From Lentisphaerota bacterium (lineage in GTDB: Bacteria; Verrucomicrobiota; Lentisphaeria; Oligosphaerales; JABHEG01), in assembly GCA_018676675.1 (NCBI GenBank), contig JABHEG010000218.1:50111-114110 (forward strand): a stretch of DNA of 64,000 bases, given 5' to 3'. Position 1 is the stretch's first letter. Each line of letters opens with the position of its first letter. The notes beneath the pieces were generated by a model. That model saw only the letters and a program-made list of their open reading frames with translations, was not told the origin of the DNA and searched no databases. Shown piece by piece: positions 10,201 to 18,920 of the stretch. A program made the position numbers and the translations under genes.

Positions 10201-11238
10201 TCAAGCGGAATCGTCCTCGGCTGCGGAGATGGGACGGTGCGTCTCCTTACCCTCGACGGCAAGCCCCGCTGGAGCTTCTCAGCTAAAGGCCCAGTCAACA
10301 GTGTGGCGATTGCGGACGTCGATGCCGACGGGAAGGAAGAGGTCATCGCCGGCAGTGATGATCGCTGCTGCTACCTGCTCAATGCCAACGGCAGCGAACG
10401 CTGGCACTATGAGGGGGCAGCCGGCCACGATCCCTACTGGGCACGCTACTGGCGAGGCGGGGAAGTTGAAAAGGTCCTGGTTGCTGACATCAATGGGGAC
10501 GGCAAGCCGGAGATCATCTTCGGAGCGGCCAACATGCACATCCACGCATGCGATATCAACGGCGAGCTTCTCTGGCGCTTCACGCAGTACGGAATCTGCA
10601 CCTCGCTGTGCGCAGCCGACCTGACTGGGGATGGTAAACAAGAAGTAATCGGTGGCCCCGCAACCATCACCTGCTACAGCAACTGCCTCGTGATTGACGA
10701 GGGAGGGGAGCTGCTGAGCAAATACAGCAACGATGGCTGGGCTTCGGCCCTCACGGCTGTCTGTACAGCTGATCTGGATGGCCAAGCGCCCCTCGAAGTG
10801 GTCTGCGGGACCAACATGAATAACGTTTACGCACTGAACACCACTGGAGGAGAGCTCTCCAAGCGCTGGAAATTCGCTCTGGGAGACGTCGTCACAGCGC
10901 TCTGCCCCGCCAGGCTGACACCCGGATCGGCACAGTCGCTCATTGCCGGCTCGGGAAGCGAGTATGTCTACGCGCTGAACGCCGATGGGAAGCTGCTCTG
11001 GACAGCAAATCTCTACGCCCCTGTCCAGCAGATATCGGCACGGAAATCAGACCTGGCAGGGGTGGATGAAATCGTCGTCGCTGCGGATCGACGCCTCCAT
11101 GTCCTTGACGCCACAGGCGCGGTCATCGCCGGCTGCGAAACAACGTCCCCGATTGTCCATTTCGTGTTCTCCGGCAACGCATTGATCGTGGCAACGGAAG
11201 ATGGGCAGGTCAAAGAACTCGCCGTCAAGAGGCCATAG
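7225..11238 (+). CDS. Secreted heparinase II/III-like lyase fused to a beta-propeller
   Basis: The protein has 1337 residues with a signal peptide (about 1-25, ending APAA). Residues about 35-175 resemble the N-terminal domain seen on alpha-glucuronidase-type enzymes ('YNAAIDVLQVRLKKLTGK', 'VLFVGGENPGTVVQAAVGL'). The middle looks like an (alpha/alpha) toroid, followed by a heparinase II/III-like beta part with 'GSHGHVDVNGFSHF' near 527 that carries candidate catalytic histidines. From about 970 there are FG-GAP/PQQ-like repeats: 'IADVDADGKEEVIAG', 'VADINGDGKPEIIFG' and 'AADLTGDGKQEVIGG', probably a seven-bladed, calcium-binding propeller. The likely role is extracellular cleavage of an acidic polysaccharide; the exact substrate is not readable. 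The next gene follows after 30 bases. Confidence 0.78.
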   Translation: MITVTTRAPFVSALLLLGVSAAPAAELTTRRDLHVRTNLIDGGMPTALIVKPGLGDYNAAIDVLQVRLKKLTGKRLPVKIGQDLVEDDFRQHIIAIGNAQDSAFVRRLLWERWVLDRWYPGDTTWAVRSVHDPYGTGKNVLFVGGENPGTVVQAAVGLADEITGENDTATTGWVMRFETPKRGAPLDEAKIQYATKRAAEGLKFKNGRKLISAAASAGHQYYKTGQDGWAKSFLIYMRHHDQLDGPGMGTHMNVYDTISVWDLIEESPVFTDEDRLFVAKRLLAIMRSKEGAHHGFFRKGTKPPSGVRHNHQTLPGLACLFGGRYFKRGYGLAEADEWLAAAQALFDGQKISHKPQCDCNCYEWGTLYQTAWWSRAGGDHSFFENGSYRTAAERALLELDNRGFSAPNGDFWSLTYFPAYVFRHAAEFYRDGRYEWALRRNPAQKRVPAERRGIADVVRGLEPVEPVDLIGISVAPMAPHFYNARNTTMPSEPEANIPLDQSFDKLAFRGGLDANDHYLLIDGIGMGSHGHVDVNGFSHFTANDRIWFTDVCYAEGPNMGDHNVVTVMRDGRTAPPPPLAKLAGTHYDKDIGFSETQLPDYFGQDWNRHIIWSRNRYFLVLDELTARQAGDYTLRCLWRSPGVGTLSKHTLTLSQQLKPGSETVRTIRRDDADGETCVKIVDQSGVLCTDVELSKGRWTVAVVGCGHHPGDDSFFVDLDGKRVGVLSLSQNRIAPTTPLRMEVTVAGMHTISLSLRERPGSICDKLILRGPGDQEIIIDGLDLDTPKPHRPIDTLTLACVGADKLSIVRDTDNFGKWFKSYAYAAPVLNIVQQSASRQMVPGDRHVFANLFFVSNDSRPIDAAVRQVVDGVYLVRDGDGIVCAGIGPASFRVGGVPVEVDAREFVLTPTHVALREGTQCRWGDMTFTEPRRFSGRRPLTDNPERRRESLAKAWANAMEPDAVSAIPDDVTTSGLVTSWSRDTGVTINDMAIGSSGIVLGCGDGTVRLLTLDGKPRWSFSAKGPVNSVAIADVDADGKEEVIAGSDDRCCYLLNANGSERWHYEGAAGHDPYWARYWRGGEVEKVLVADINGDGKPEIIFGAANMHIHACDINGELLWRFTQYGICTSLCAADLTGDGKQEVIGGPATITCYSNCLVIDEGGELLSKYSNDGWASALTAVCTADLDGQAPLEVVCGTNMNNVYALNTTGGELSKRWKFALGDVVTALCPARLTPGSAQSLIAGSGSEYVYALNADGKLLWTANLYAPVQQISARKSDLAGVDEIVVAADRRLHVLDATGAVIAGCETTSPIVHFVFSGNALIVATEDGQVKELAVKRP

Positions 11239-11268
11239 CCTTGACCACCACTCACGTCTGGCCCCACT

Positions 11269-11790
11269 ATGAACATCATCACACACTCGCTGCTACCTGT
11301 CACGGCCAGGCAGTTGTCCGAACTGAGGTCCCCGGAGCCGTCCTCCTACCGAGACCAGATCCGGGGCTGGCTGTTGATAGCTGTCTTTGGGTCACTTCCT
11401 GACCTCCTCGACCCGCACATCAGCTTGGGGGCGCGCTGTAACTCCTACTCACACATGTGGCCCTGCACACTCATCGTCGTCTCGGGTTGCCTGGCCGGGG
11501 CGCTCGTTTTCAGGAAGCGCCGCTGGGGTCATCTCCTCCTGTGGTGTGCCCCGGCTTACGCGCTCCACGTGGCCGGCGACATCGTGAGTGGCGGGCTCGA
11601 CTTCCTCGGCACAGGACGTGCCCTCGGCGATTGGTGGATTCCCCCGGAAGCATGGCCGGCATTCGATCTCGTGTTCATCACGACGTTCATACTCATCCAT
11701 CGCCGGGTCCGACGCAGACACGGCCTTGAGCCCTCCATCGTGAGGGCGTTCGGGGAACGTCTGTCGAAGCGTCAAGCAGGTCCTCCGTAG
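11269..11790 (+). CDS. YdjM/DUF457-like inner-membrane metal-dependent hydrolase
   Basis: The protein has 173 residues with about three or four hydrophobic segments. It has the family pattern: an early 'THSLLP', 'GSLPDLLDPH', 'SYSHMWP' and 'HVAGDIVSGG', whose His and Asp residues would bind a metal. Related proteins (YdjM, YbcI) sit in the inner membrane and their substrates are unknown. It lies 30 bases downstream of the lyase/propeller gene and may share its transcript, but a functional link is not evident. Confidence 0.68.
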   Translation: MNIITHSLLPVTARQLSELRSPEPSSYRDQIRGWLLIAVFGSLPDLLDPHISLGARCNSYSHMWPCTLIVVSGCLAGALVFRKRRWGHLLLWCAPAYALHVAGDIVSGGLDFLGTGRALGDWWIPPEAWPAFDLVFITTFILIHRRVRRRHGLEPSIVRAFGERLSKRQAGPP

Positions 11791-11896
11791 CTCCGCCCTC
11801 CGGACGGAGTTGCTCTTCCATGGAGCCGCCGCTCAGAGTGCGGCGCTACAGTCAGAAGGGACATCGAGAAGCCGTAGCCGTTCCTGATCGGGCCGC

Positions 11897-11902
11897 TATA
11901 CT
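11897..11902 (+). promoter_or_regulatory. Possible -10 element for the URO-D/sulfatase operon
   Basis: TATACT (5 of 6 to consensus) lies 55 bases before the URO-D start at 11957. A clear -35 is missing, the best being TAGCCG at 16 bp spacing. Confidence 0.3.
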
Positions 11903-11956
11903 AGTCGACGTGATGCGTGCCTTTCCTCGCCATTACGGCAGCCAAGGAGTCGACCG

Positions 11957-13081
11957 ATGTCTTCGACAACCGCAATGTCCCCAATGTCCACACGTGATCG
12001 CATCGCAGCCACGTTCCGTGGGGACCCGGTCGACCACTTCCCAGTCTGGCTGAAAATGGCCAACATCACCTGGAAGAGCTTCCAGCCGGAGCCGTATCAC
12101 TCCATGGAAGGCAATGAACTCCTCAGGTCCTGCGGGTGTGATATCATGGGGGGATGTTCCTTCCCGGGGACCGCGCTCAGGGCCGAGAAGCCACACGTCA
12201 AGACCACCGTGACGCGCGACGGCAATATCCAACGCACGGTCTTCAAAACGCCGGAAGGGGATCTGGTCGGGGAGAACTCGCTTGATCCGGCCACCAACAC
12301 CTGGCACCCGACCACGTATTGCGCCGAGACACTCGACGAGTTCCGCGCCCTGCGCTGGTGCTACACCGACACAGCCTACGCTGTCGACGCGGAAGCCGCC
12401 CGAGTCGGGCTCGATCACCAACGTGACCTGGAACAGCAGGACATCTACACCATGTCCGGCATCGGGCCCTCACCGATCATGCACCTCGTCCAGCACCTCT
12501 GCGGCCCGGAAGCGGCCATCTTCCACATGGTGGACGATCCCAAGCTCTTTGACGAGGTGGTCGACCTCATGCACCAGGACCGCGTGCGACACTTGGCGGC
12601 CATCCTGCCTCACGTCCCTTCGGACAGCTTCTGGCTCACTGAAAACACGACCACCACCTTGATCAGCCCGACCATCTTCAAGGACTACTGTGTCCCCCAT
12701 CTGACTACGTATGGAAACATGGTATTGGGGCACGATCTCGTCCCTGTCCATCACATGTGCGGCACGCTGAACGCAATACTCGAGATGATTGATGAGCTCC
12801 CCGCCATCGCGAACGAGGCCTACACGACCCGCCCTGTGGGGGATTGTTCACTCGCCGAAGGCCGAACGCGAATGCCCTCCAAAGCACTGATCGGCGGAAC
12901 AAACGCAAGCCAGTGGCTCAAACCGGCCGAAGCCATCATCCAGGATGTCGCTCAGGATCTTGCCGCCAGCCCCGACCGGCGCAAGGTCTTTCTCACCTCA
13001 GCGGGTGTGCTTCCCCCGCAGGTGTCTTTTGAGAAAGCAAAGCAGGTGGTGGCCGGATTGAAAGCCCTCCCATGCGATTGA
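11957..13081 (+). CDS. Uroporphyrinogen decarboxylase (URO-D) superfamily protein
   Basis: The protein has 374 residues and no signal peptide, so it is cytoplasmic. The TIM-barrel family shows in 'TRDRIAATFRGDPVDHFPVW', 'GIGPSPIMHLVQHLCGPE', 'HHMCGTLNAILEMIDELP' (near residue 265) and 'LIGGTNASQWL'. The HxCG-type motif with a late Cys is typical of the branch that includes zinc-dependent, corrinoid-linked methyltransferases (MtaA/CmuA type). It is not typical of HemE. The following sulfatase gene starts 19 bases downstream, so the two form an operon. A role in demethylating methylated sugars is possible but unproven; true haem synthesis is unlikely in this context. Confidence 0.8.
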   Translation: MSSTTAMSPMSTRDRIAATFRGDPVDHFPVWLKMANITWKSFQPEPYHSMEGNELLRSCGCDIMGGCSFPGTALRAEKPHVKTTVTRDGNIQRTVFKTPEGDLVGENSLDPATNTWHPTTYCAETLDEFRALRWCYTDTAYAVDAEAARVGLDHQRDLEQQDIYTMSGIGPSPIMHLVQHLCGPEAAIFHMVDDPKLFDEVVDLMHQDRVRHLAAILPHVPSDSFWLTENTTTTLISPTIFKDYCVPHLTTYGNMVLGHDLVPVHHMCGTLNAILEMIDELPAIANEAYTTRPVGDCSLAEGRTRMPSKALIGGTNASQWLKPAEAIIQDVAQDLAASPDRRKVFLTSAGVLPPQVSFEKAKQVVAGLKALPCD

Positions 13082-13100
13082 GGCAACACCGGAGCCCCTA

Positions 13101-14498
13101 ATGCAACGTCCGAACATCCTGCTCCTTTACACCGACCAGCAACGCTGGGATGCCCTTGGCGCCAACGGCAATCCTGCGATCAAGACACCCAACCTCGACC
13201 GGTTGGCCGCTGACGGCCTGAACTTCGATCACTTCTTCGTGCAGAACCCCGTCTGCATGCCCAGTCGCCTGAGCTTCCTAACCGGGCAATACTGCTCCAC
13301 GCTGCAGGTGTTGATCAACGGCGTACCGGTCCCGGAGAACACTCAGACGCTCCCGCAGATGCTCCACAACTACGGGTACGCCTCCGCCAACATCGGGAAA
13401 CTTCACTTCCTTCCTCACGCCAACCGTGACCACCGATCAATCCATCCATCGTACGGATTCGATCATCTGGAGATCAGTGATGAGCCGGGATGTTACGAAG
13501 ACGCATACCGCGCCTGGGTTCGCCGGAAAGATCCTGACGAACTCGAGTTCGCGAGTCTAGGCCTTCCCCCGGCTTCCGGGGAGTGGGAGAAGATCACCCG
13601 CGTTGGCGACAACGTTCCACACCCGCCCGAGCGATTCCCCAAGAAAGCCCAGCCCTATCGGGGCGGCAGTGAGTTCACCCATACGGCATTCGTGGCAGAA
13701 CAGACGATGCAATTCCTGGGCCAGCAGGGCGACTCCCCGTTCTTCTGCATCGCAGGATTCTACTCCCCACACAGCCCGTGGGTGGCTCCCCAGGAGTTCC
13801 TGGACCTCTACGATCCCAATTCACTTCCCCTGCCCCACTACCCCCGGGAACTCGAACAGAAACGCGCGGAAACGGGCAAGTGCCCGCAGGACGAACTACG
13901 CTCGGCGACCCACGGTTACTACGCGATGGTGAGCGAAGTGGACCACCATGTAGGCCGAATTCTCGACTGCCTGGAAGCAAGAGGTCTGCGTGACAACACC
14001 ATTGTCGTCTTCACCTCTGACCATGGCGAATTTCTGGGTGAGTTTCTCAATTACGGCAAGGGCTACCCCTCCCCTGACTGCATCAGCCGCGTCCCCATGA
14101 TCATCCGCTGGCCCGACGGCGTCGACCAGCCTGGGCGAACGATCCCCCACATCACCGAAGCCGTTGACGTCATCCCGACACTCCTGCAGTGCTGCGGGAT
14201 CCCGCTCCCAAGGCATCTACAGGGGACACCCCTGCCCATGTCTCCCGGAGCATCGAAGACACGGACCTCAGCGCTGACCGAAATGCAGGGCTCAAAGGCT
14301 CTGCGCACAGCACAGTTCCGCTACGTGGTCCGAGCCAATGGCAGCGAGTTCCTGTACGACTTGAACCAACCTGGTGGGCAGTATCGCAACGTCGCAGCAG
14401 CGGACGAGTACGCCGACGACCTGGCCCGAGTGCGTCACACCCTCATCCGGCGTTTGCTCGAGCAGGAACGACATCTGCCGAGAACCGTGCAGTACTGA
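13101..14498 (+). CDS. Sulfatase (formylglycine-dependent, type I)
   Basis: The protein has 465 residues. The start 'PNILLLYTDQQRWDALG' provides the metal-binding Asp. The modification site is Cys52 in CMPSR, which must be converted to formylglycine. 'HSPWVAPQEFLDLYD', 'VVFTSDHGEFLGE' and 'MIIRWPDGV' complete the sulfatase core. No signal peptide is visible, so it probably works in the cytoplasm on imported oligosaccharides, unless export is unconventional. It is co-transcribed with the URO-D gene and converges on the heparinase gene with only nine bases between stop codons. The sulfated substrate is unknown. Confidence 0.92.
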   Translation: MQRPNILLLYTDQQRWDALGANGNPAIKTPNLDRLAADGLNFDHFFVQNPVCMPSRLSFLTGQYCSTLQVLINGVPVPENTQTLPQMLHNYGYASANIGKLHFLPHANRDHRSIHPSYGFDHLEISDEPGCYEDAYRAWVRRKDPDELEFASLGLPPASGEWEKITRVGDNVPHPPERFPKKAQPYRGGSEFTHTAFVAEQTMQFLGQQGDSPFFCIAGFYSPHSPWVAPQEFLDLYDPNSLPLPHYPRELEQKRAETGKCPQDELRSATHGYYAMVSEVDHHVGRILDCLEARGLRDNTIVVFTSDHGEFLGEFLNYGKGYPSPDCISRVPMIIRWPDGVDQPGRTIPHITEAVDVIPTLLQCCGIPLPRHLQGTPLPMSPGASKTRTSALTEMQGSKALRTAQFRYVVRANGSEFLYDLNQPGGQYRNVAAADEYADDLARVRHTLIRRLLEQERHLPRTVQY

Positions 14499-14507
14499 CC
14501 GCCCCGC

Positions 14508-17168
14508 CTACCTCCTCTTCAACGCCGTGCCGGCAATGCGAAAGCGCGCTTCGCCCTTGATCCCCCAGCCGGGGTAATACTCCAGCTTCACTAGCCCCGG
14601 CGTGATCGTCATCCCCGGTTCGCCAGTGATCTCGATCGCCCTCCTTCCCCCGACCTCTGAAACACCCGAAATCGTGAAACTCTGCGTCAGGATTCGCCCC
14701 TCGTCAACTATCAGCGTGTGCCCCGCCAGATCACGTCCGAACGGAACAGGGGCATCTGTCAGGAACGCGTTTCGGTCTTGGCCCGCCTCCACGCGCAGCG
14801 TCCCGCAGATCGTGCCCTCATAGGAGGGCGCCGCAGCTGTATCCGCATCGTGCCTGGTCTGCTCAGCAGCCACGGCGTACAGCCATCCGCCACCGGTTCC
14901 CGAAGAACGGGCGTGCGCGACATGCCCCTTCAGCTCTGATCGGCCATCGGCCGTCAGCAAGTGTCCATCCTCCCCCTGCGAAATCAAAACCGTATCCACC
15001 GCTCCCGGGAGCACGATCCTTAGGGCGACCCCATCCGCCTGCCCCCGACTCAGCGGAACAGCCTCAACGCTCTGCACCTGCGACGCCTGGCTAAACGGAT
15101 GGTGCACGGCAACAAAGACGCTTTCGCCACCACGCTTCCGCACGACCAGGAAGGGAGCCGTTCCCTCCCGCCGCATTGCCGGAGCCTTCCCGACCACGAC
15201 TGCAGCACCCTCCTGCCCCAAAACAAACGTCCGAAGCCCCCCCTTTCCGCCTTCCATGGGGAATGTCGCGTGCCAGGCCCGGCTCGCATCAGCCGATTGA
15301 AGTTCAGTGATGTACTTGTGAAGAACAGCCCCGCGGCCCTCCCAAGGCGATAACGGTAAGGAAACAACGACTTCGTGAGGAACATCCAGGCAGGAGTGCA
15401 GCATGTAATCATGGGTCGTTCCCCCACTCACTCGAAACACGTCGACAACATATGTGTCCGTTTCATTGATCTTCACGAGCAAGAGAGTCCGGCGGTATGT
15501 GTCCAGTGCCACCAATCCCCCATAGGACCTTTCGCCATCCGCTTCTACCACCTGCACCATGTCGAAGTCCCTGTTGAACAGCCGGAGCTTTCCATCGTTG
15601 AGCGCATTGCCGTGGCCCATCCAACGCCAACGCCAGTCCGGAATACCGGCAATCGCGTCTTCTGGTTGCCTTTCCCGACGGTACGGCGTTCCCCTCGCCG
15701 CGGGGCTTTGGCGGTCAGTCTGATCCATCTCATCCACGACTACGGTCGCGTGGCCTGCCGTCATGCCATGCCACTCCCGGGTGGTATTGGAGATGCTCTG
15801 CGGCCGATAGCGGGTCTCTGAGATCAACTCGTGCCCCTTGGCAAACAGCGTCAGGCTGAGGCAGTCAAAATGCTCGTGTCCGTGCGTCCCGCCAAAGCTC
15901 AGCGACGCCTGGACCATGTTCCCTTTGCCCGAGCCTGTCCCCAGAATGGCATGCCCCATGCAGCCGAACAGAATCGACCGGCCCTGCGTCATTGGTGGAG
16001 TCCACCACACCGGCTGTGGAAACACCGTGTCATTGAGCACTTGACAGATGCGGTTCGGTTGCTGAATGTCGCGCAATGCCGCATCGGCCCGTTCCAGAGC
16101 CCCACCAACGAGGGCCTTGAAGTCCAGAGCGTCGTAACGAGTGCCGTCTTCGGAACTCACAAAGCCAGGCGGATCTGAATACCCCTGGAGGTATCGTCTG
16201 ACGGTCCCCTGCAGATTGTGGTGAATCTGCTTGTGGTACGACGGCGTCCCTTCGTGCCACCATCCATCCGCATAGAACTGGGTCCTGTAAATCGCGGCCA
16301 CCCAGTTGGCACACATGTGGACCCACTCCGGCTCACGCAGGACCCGGGCAAACCGGAGGATACCACGGATCTGAGTCCCATCCATATTGCCCAACGTCCG
16401 CCCGTAGTTCTCCTGGACCCGGACATGCCGACGAAGCACCGCCTCAACGCTCTCCAGGGCCCCGGCATCCTGGAGAACGCCGCTCGCATGAATGAGATCA
16501 TAGGCATCCAACAACGGCTGGGCCGCATCAAGATCCTGGTAGATCCACGTCCCCCACAGACCGGTCGCATCCCAGTCTCTGTAGAATCCCTTGGCAGTCT
16601 GCGGGCACGCTTTCGACCACTTGTCATCGCCGTAATGAGGAACGTAGATCGACCACGTGGGAATCACTTCCGCGAACCTCGCAAGCAGGGCACCCGTCCG
16701 GGCCGCTGACCGGGAATCGCGCACGAGATGGTAGTGCAGCGCATAGAGGCGACACGCATCGCGCAGCAGGAAATGCTCGGCGTTCTTCACCCCGCGTTCA
16801 TCGATGCGTCGAGTCAGTTCCCCCAACGGGGCCGAGTCCAACTCCCCCAATGCTGCGATGCAGAAACGGGCCCCGAGTTCGCGCCACTTGACATCCTCAG
16901 TCGCTTCCCAGAGCCCTGCGGCCGACCGGACAGCTGAACTTGCCTCGCCTATCCCCCCCGGCTTGTTCCATCGCTCCCGCAATTGCTCGTCCGAAAGCCC
17001 CATGAGAGGCCTGACCACCTTCGTCTGCACTCGCACATCGCCAGCGAAGGTCTGCTGCGGGTGCGCCTTGCCCCAATCAATGGTGTCGCTGGATGCAGAG
17101 ATAGTCATGACCAGACTCCCCATGACAAGAAATGGCCTCCAGACGATCCGGATGCTGGAAAATCTCAC
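14508..17168 (-). CDS. Secreted heparinase II/III family polysaccharide lyase
   Basis: The protein has 886 residues from GTG 17168, chosen because GGAGGA lies five bases upstream and a signal peptide (core PFLVMGSLVMTISAS) follows at once; the longer in-frame reading into the neighbour is not supported. An all-helical lyase domain spans about 90-380 ('YYLQGYSD'-like helices, 'DGWWHEGTPSYHKQIH'). A heparinase II/III-like beta domain follows, with 'GGTHGHEHFDCLSL' near 425 holding the likely catalytic His and the metal site. Such enzymes cut uronic-acid-containing chains (heparin, alginate and similar). The gene lies 108 bases downstream of the TPP enzyme gene on the same strand. Confidence 0.83.
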   Translation of the reverse strand: MRFSSIRIVWRPFLVMGSLVMTISASSDTIDWGKAHPQQTFAGDVRVQTKVVRPLMGLSDEQLRERWNKPGGIGEASSAVRSAAGLWEATEDVKWRELGARFCIAALGELDSAPLGELTRRIDERGVKNAEHFLLRDACRLYALHYHLVRDSRSAARTGALLARFAEVIPTWSIYVPHYGDDKWSKACPQTAKGFYRDWDATGLWGTWIYQDLDAAQPLLDAYDLIHASGVLQDAGALESVEAVLRRHVRVQENYGRTLGNMDGTQIRGILRFARVLREPEWVHMCANWVAAIYRTQFYADGWWHEGTPSYHKQIHHNLQGTVRRYLQGYSDPPGFVSSEDGTRYDALDFKALVGGALERADAALRDIQQPNRICQVLNDTVFPQPVWWTPPMTQGRSILFGCMGHAILGTGSGKGNMVQASLSFGGTHGHEHFDCLSLTLFAKGHELISETRYRPQSISNTTREWHGMTAGHATVVVDEMDQTDRQSPAARGTPYRRERQPEDAIAGIPDWRWRWMGHGNALNDGKLRLFNRDFDMVQVVEADGERSYGGLVALDTYRRTLLLVKINETDTYVVDVFRVSGGTTHDYMLHSCLDVPHEVVVSLPLSPWEGRGAVLHKYITELQSADASRAWHATFPMEGGKGGLRTFVLGQEGAAVVVGKAPAMRREGTAPFLVVRKRGGESVFVAVHHPFSQASQVQSVEAVPLSRGQADGVALRIVLPGAVDTVLISQGEDGHLLTADGRSELKGHVAHARSSGTGGGWLYAVAAEQTRHDADTAAAPSYEGTICGTLRVEAGQDRNAFLTDAPVPFGRDLAGHTLIVDEGRILTQSFTISGVSEVGGRRAIEITGEPGMTITPGLVKLEYYPGWGIKGEARFRIAGTALKRR

Positions 17169-17216
17169 GGCATTCCTCCACGTCAACAAGAGATTGCTCA
17201 TTCGTGACGTCGGGCT

Positions 17217-17245
17217 GTCCGACAGAGCCGCGGCTCTGTTCGGAC
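17217..17245. repeat. Long inverted repeat between the TPP-enzyme and lyase genes
   Basis: CAGAGCC-GC-GGCTCTG forms the inner stem, and GTCCGA/TTCGGAC extends it to about 13 bp with one bulge. There is no T-run on either strand. It could attenuate transcription between the two minus-strand genes or be a dispersed palindrome; the string CAGAGCCGCG recurs at 30094-30103. Confidence 0.6.
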
Positions 17246-17276
17246 GTACGCCGCACGGCCCTCCGGGCGGCATCTT

Positions 17277-18920
17277 CTACTGGGGTGTCAGTCTGGCCAA
17301 CCCACCACGGACTGTCGGCACATGGATCACGGTCACAGTCGGGAGTGCAAGCCCTTCTGCGATCGCCGCCTTGAGTTCGGCTTCGCTCTCGACATAGACG
17401 CCGCGCGCACCAAATGCCTCGGCCACCTTGTCGTAGCGAATCTCGCCCAGCTCACTGGCGATGAGCCGGTCGTCTCCCTGACCATCGGCCACGATGCCCC
17501 ACGCACTGTCGTGAGCGATTACCGCGACGTAGGGAGCGTTGAAGCGCAACCCGGTCTCAATCTCGCTGATCGTGAAGCCTGCGGAACCGTCGCCACTGAG
17601 GAGCAGAACAGGGTGATCGGGGCGGACGAGATTCGCAACGATCCCGCCGGGAAGCCCCCAGCCGATCACGCCACTGATGCCACAGGTCGCCCAGTGGCTC
17701 GGATGTCGATTGGCGAGCAGCGTGTACGCCCAACGGCCGATATTCCCGCCATCGAGCAGGAACGTCACCTCCTGGTCGAGAAACTCACGCAGTGCCATGC
17801 AGATGCGATACCCCGGCAATGGCGCATTCCCGTCATGCTCAACCGCTTCCCAACCGGCGACGGATGCATCGCGCAAGTCACGGAGTTCTCCGAGCCACTC
17901 GGATGCATCCATGCCTCCCAGGTCGCGGACCTCACTCAGAAGCTGCTCCAGCACCATGGCGACGTCACCGACGATGCCCACCTCCGGAACGATGGTCCGC
18001 TGGATCTCGTCGGGATCCGAATCCACGCGCACGAAAGTCACATCCGGGCTGAAGACCGGCGGTCGGCCATGTCCCAGGCGGAAATCGACCCGCGTTCCCA
18101 GAACCAGAGCCACGTCACACTCGGAGACTTTCGGGAAGGCCGCGTTGAGCTCGGCCGTACTCACCCCAATGTACTGGCGCAACGGCTTCTCAATGCAGCA
18201 CCGGTCCCACAGCTGTGAGATCAACGGCACGTTTGTCTCTTCAGCCAGCGTCTCAAGCACGCCGCCGGCCTCTCTCGCGTAAAACGCACCACTGCCGACG
18301 AAAACAATCGGCTTCCTGGCCTTGCACAGCAGCTCCGCCGCCTCGCGGACCAGCGTAGGATTGCCTGCTCCGGCTCGGAAGACATCGGCCGGAATCGGGC
18401 ATCCATCCCCCAGGCCCGCTGGCATCGCAGTGGCCCAGACATCGCAGGGAATGGTCAGGTGGACAGGGCCTGGACGCGGAGAGATCGCGGCAGCAACGGC
18501 CCGATCTGTGTCGGCGACCAACGTCTGGACCGAATCCACATAGGACGCGAACTTGCAGAGCGAGCGCACCATGGAGACCTGATCCAGTTCCTGGAAATGA
18601 TCCAGACCCCGCGTCTTGGCCGGACTGGATCCACTGATGAGCAACATCGGACCGCCATCCCATGCGGAGTTCGCCAACCCGGTCAGCGCATTCGTGTGCC
18701 CCGGGCCGCTGCTGACCGCCACCACACCGAGTCGCCCCGTCATGCGTCCATACAAGTCGGCCATGAACGACGCAGCCTGTTCGTTGCGGACATCAATCAG
18801 GGGCATCCCCTCGTCCAGGCAGGCGTCGAGAAACGGGTTGAGCCCGTTTCCACATAGGACGAATACTTGCTCAACTCCACGCTGGCGAAGATTCCTGACA
18901 AACCACTCTGCACCATTCAT
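17277..18920 (-). CDS. Thiamine-diphosphate-dependent enzyme (acetolactate synthase-like)
   Basis: The protein has 547 residues from ATG 18920, with GGAGGC five bases upstream; the reading extends further 5' but has no start signal there. The N-terminal PYR domain holds the conserved Glu in 'VRNEQAASFMADLYGR', the middle domain spans about 185-320, and the C-terminal PP domain has 'LSGDGSAGFTISEIETGL' near 440. The usual GDG...NN metal motif ends here in 'AHDSAWG' instead of Asn-Asn or Asn-Asp. 2-Oxoacid decarboxylation or carboligation is likely; the substrate is unknown. It is not an obvious IlvB because no regulatory subunit is adjacent. It is divergent from a DUF1080 gene and upstream of the lyase, which suggests sugar-acid catabolism. 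Confidence 0.8.
   Translation of the reverse strand: MNGAEWFVRNLRQRGVEQVFVLCGNGLNPFLDACLDEGMPLIDVRNEQAASFMADLYGRMTGRLGVVAVSSGPGHTNALTGLANSAWDGGPMLLISGSSPAKTRGLDHFQELDQVSMVRSLCKFASYVDSVQTLVADTDRAVAAAISPRPGPVHLTIPCDVWATAMPAGLGDGCPIPADVFRAGAGNPTLVREAAELLCKARKPIVFVGSGAFYAREAGGVLETLAEETNVPLISQLWDRCCIEKPLRQYIGVSTAELNAAFPKVSECDVALVLGTRVDFRLGHGRPPVFSPDVTFVRVDSDPDEIQRTIVPEVGIVGDVAMVLEQLLSEVRDLGGMDASEWLGELRDLRDASVAGWEAVEHDGNAPLPGYRICMALREFLDQEVTFLLDGGNIGRWAYTLLANRHPSHWATCGISGVIGWGLPGGIVANLVRPDHPVLLLSGDGSAGFTISEIETGLRFNAPYVAVIAHDSAWGIVADGQGDDRLIASELGEIRYDKVAEAFGARGVYVESEAELKAAIAEGLALPTVTVIHVPTVRGGLARLTPQ

Noticed and set aside
17322-18218. 298-codon plus-strand reading
   Set aside because: It is antisense to the TPP enzyme gene, whose motifs and ribosome-binding site are clear.
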